A DNA stretch of 6,907 bases from an uncultured Porphyromonadaceae bacterium (lineage in GTDB: Bacteria > Bacteroidota > Bacteroidia > Bacteroidales > Muribaculaceae). This document shows positions 5,984-6,907 of the stretch, piece after piece. The notes under the pieces were generated by a model, which saw only the letters and a program-made list of their open reading frames with translations, did not search any database and was not told the origin of the DNA. A program made the position numbers and the translations under genes. The stretch is taken from NCBI GenBank assembly GCA_900555915.1, contig USNC01000073.1, positions 1 to 6,907 of the forward strand, in the 5' to 3' direction. The stretch's first letter is position 1; the number at the start of each line of letters is the position of its first letter.

Positions 5984-6856
5984 TCAACGGTTCTTATACA
6001 TCTCCTCGTAATACTTTTCGTATTCTCCCGAGGTGATGTTGTCCATCCAGTCCTGGTGGTCGAGATACCAGCGCACGGTCTTCTCGATCCCTTCCTCAAA
6101 CTGGAGGCTCGGCTCCCAGCCGAGTTCCGCCTGGAGTTTGCGGCTGTCGATGGCGTAGCGCATGTCGTGGCCGAGGCGGTCGGTGACGTAGGTGATCAGT
6201 TTCTCGGAAGAGCCTTCCGGATTGCCGAGCAGACGGTCTACTGTCTTGATGATTACCTTGATGAGATCAATGTTCTTCCACTCGTTGAAACCGCCGATGT
6301 TGTAAGTGTCGGCGATCTTTCCCTCATGGAATATGAGATCAATGGCGCGGGCGTGGTCCTCTACATACAGCCAGTCGCGCACATTCTCTCCCTTGCCGTA
6401 GACCGGAAGCGGCTTGCCGTGGCGGATGTTGTTGATGAAAAGCGGAATCAGTTTTTCGGGAAATTGGTAGGGTCCGTAGTTGTTCGAGCAGTTGGTCACG
6501 ATCGTGGGCAAGCCGTAGGTGTCGTGGTAGGCGCGCACGAAATGGTCGCTCGAGGCCTTCGATGCCGAATAGGGAGAGTGGGGATTGTATTTGGTAGTCT
6601 CAAGGAAGAACTCGGTGCCGTAGGCCATGTCGTCCTCGCTCGATGCCTTGGTGGTGAAAGGAGCCGGAACTCCTTCGGGATGTGTCAGTTCGAGGGCGCC
6701 GTAGACCTCGTCGGTCGAGATATGGTAAAACCGCTTCCCGTCGTATTTCTCCGGCAGAGTGTCCCAGTATTCCTTGGCGGCCTGCAGCAGGGCGAGGGTG
6801 CCCATCACGTTGGTCCGTGCGAAGGTGAAGGGATCCTTGATGGAGCGGTCCACGTG
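5984..6856 (-). CDS. rfbB: dTDP-glucose 4,6-dehydratase RfbB/RmlB; N-terminus cut by adapter
   Basis: RmlB is an NAD-dependent short-chain dehydrogenase/reductase that turns dTDP-glucose into dTDP-4-keto-6-deoxyglucose, the second step to dTDP-rhamnose and other deoxysugars for surface polysaccharide. The 290 genomic residues start at HVDRSI, about residue 85 of E. coli RmlB, so the Rossmann GxxGxxG end is missing. Catalytic Thr48-Asp49-Glu50 (HISTDEVYG) and Tyr96/Lys100 (YSASK) are present, as are [19 protein letters not shown] (121-139), [19 protein letters not shown] (143-161) and [14 protein letters not shown] (174-187). A longer segment between the TDE and YSASK blocks (about residues 60-90) is like that of Bacteroides homologues and absent from the E. 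coli enzyme. Any residues before HVDRS, including an apparent [12 protein letters not shown] start, come from adapter. It lies upstream of the glycosyltransferase on the same strand, suggesting a polysaccharide locus continuing beyond the window. Confidence 0.97.
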   Translation of the reverse strand, partial: HVDRSIKDPFTFARTNVMGTLALLQAAKEYWDTLPEKYDGKRFYHISTDEVYGALELTHPEGVPAPFTTKASSEDDMAYGTEFFLETTKYNPHSPYSASKASSDHFVRAYHDTYGLPTIVTNCSNNYGPYQFPEKLIPLFINNIRHGKPLPVYGKGENVRDWLYVEDHARAIDLIFHEGKIADTYNIGGFNEWKNIDLIKVIIKTVDRLLGNPEGSSEKLITYVTDRLGHDMRYAIDSRKLQAELGWEPSLQFEEGIEKTVRWYLDHQDWMDNITSGEYEKYYEEMYKNR

Positions 6857-6907
6857 CTGTCTCTTATACACATCTCCGAGCCCACGAGACACTGAGCGAT
6901 CTCGTAT
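6857..6907 (-). other. Nextera Read 2 adapter with i7 index and P7 start (non-genomic)
   Basis: Library adapter. CTGTCTCTTATACACATCT (6857-6875) is the Tn5 mosaic end, CCGAGCCCACGAGAC (6876-6890) the Read 2 primer part, ACTGAGCG (6891-6898) the i7 index (matches N724 from memory), and ATCTCGTAT (6899-6907) the start of the P7 sequence. Genomic DNA ends at 6856. Confidence 0.98.

Noticed and set aside
5975..6895. 306-codon plus-strand open frame opposite rfbB
   Set aside because: It is antisense to a clear RmlB with full active-site motifs, shows no recognisable domain, and its end is translated adapter.

Overview
The window is a 6.9 kb assembled fragment whose two ends are sequencing-library adapter, not genome. 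Positions 1-42 are the Illumina Nextera Read 1 side (end of an i5 index, Read 1 primer site, Tn5 mosaic end). Positions 6857-6907 are the Read 2 side (mosaic end, Read 2 primer site, i7 index, start of P7). Real DNA is 43-6856, and both outermost genes are cut in mid-frame by adapter.

The genomic part looks like a Bacteroidales chromosome. The evidence is the AmpG/PAT-type MFS protein, the secreted C1B peptidase, the insertion-bearing RmlB typical of Bacteroides relatives, and the absence of clear Shine-Dalgarno sequences. A Muribaculaceae-like gut commensal is my best guess, but it is an inference from protein and codon style only.

Layout. The left part reads rightward: the C-terminal half of a class I fumarase (43-908), an AmpG/PAT-family MFS transporter (915-2231), a secreted bleomycin-hydrolase-type peptidase (2273-3505) and the 16S rRNA dimethyltransferase gene rsmA (3593-4396). 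The first three are closely spaced and could be one transcript. A long UUCG-loop hairpin separates the peptidase from rsmA, and a strong hairpin plus T-tract ends rsmA. The right part reads leftward: rfbB/rmlB (dTDP-glucose 4,6-dehydratase, 5' end cut off) and then a GT4-type glycosyltransferase (5733-4450), converging on rsmA. This pair looks like the edge of a surface-polysaccharide locus. RfbB makes dTDP-4-keto-6-deoxyglucose, a precursor of rhamnose and other deoxysugars, and the GT would add a sugar to a glycan.

The 250-nt gap between rfbB and the glycosyltransferase has no gene. It contains a GC-rich perfect hairpin, a 10-bp palindrome, an 8-bp tandem repeat in nearly five copies and a perfect inverted repeat beside the rfbB stop codon.

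I do not see a new biological system. The points most worth checking are the adapter ends and the artefact peptides they create, a codon-use switch inside the fumarase that could mark a chimeric join, and the structured rfbB-GT intergenic region.
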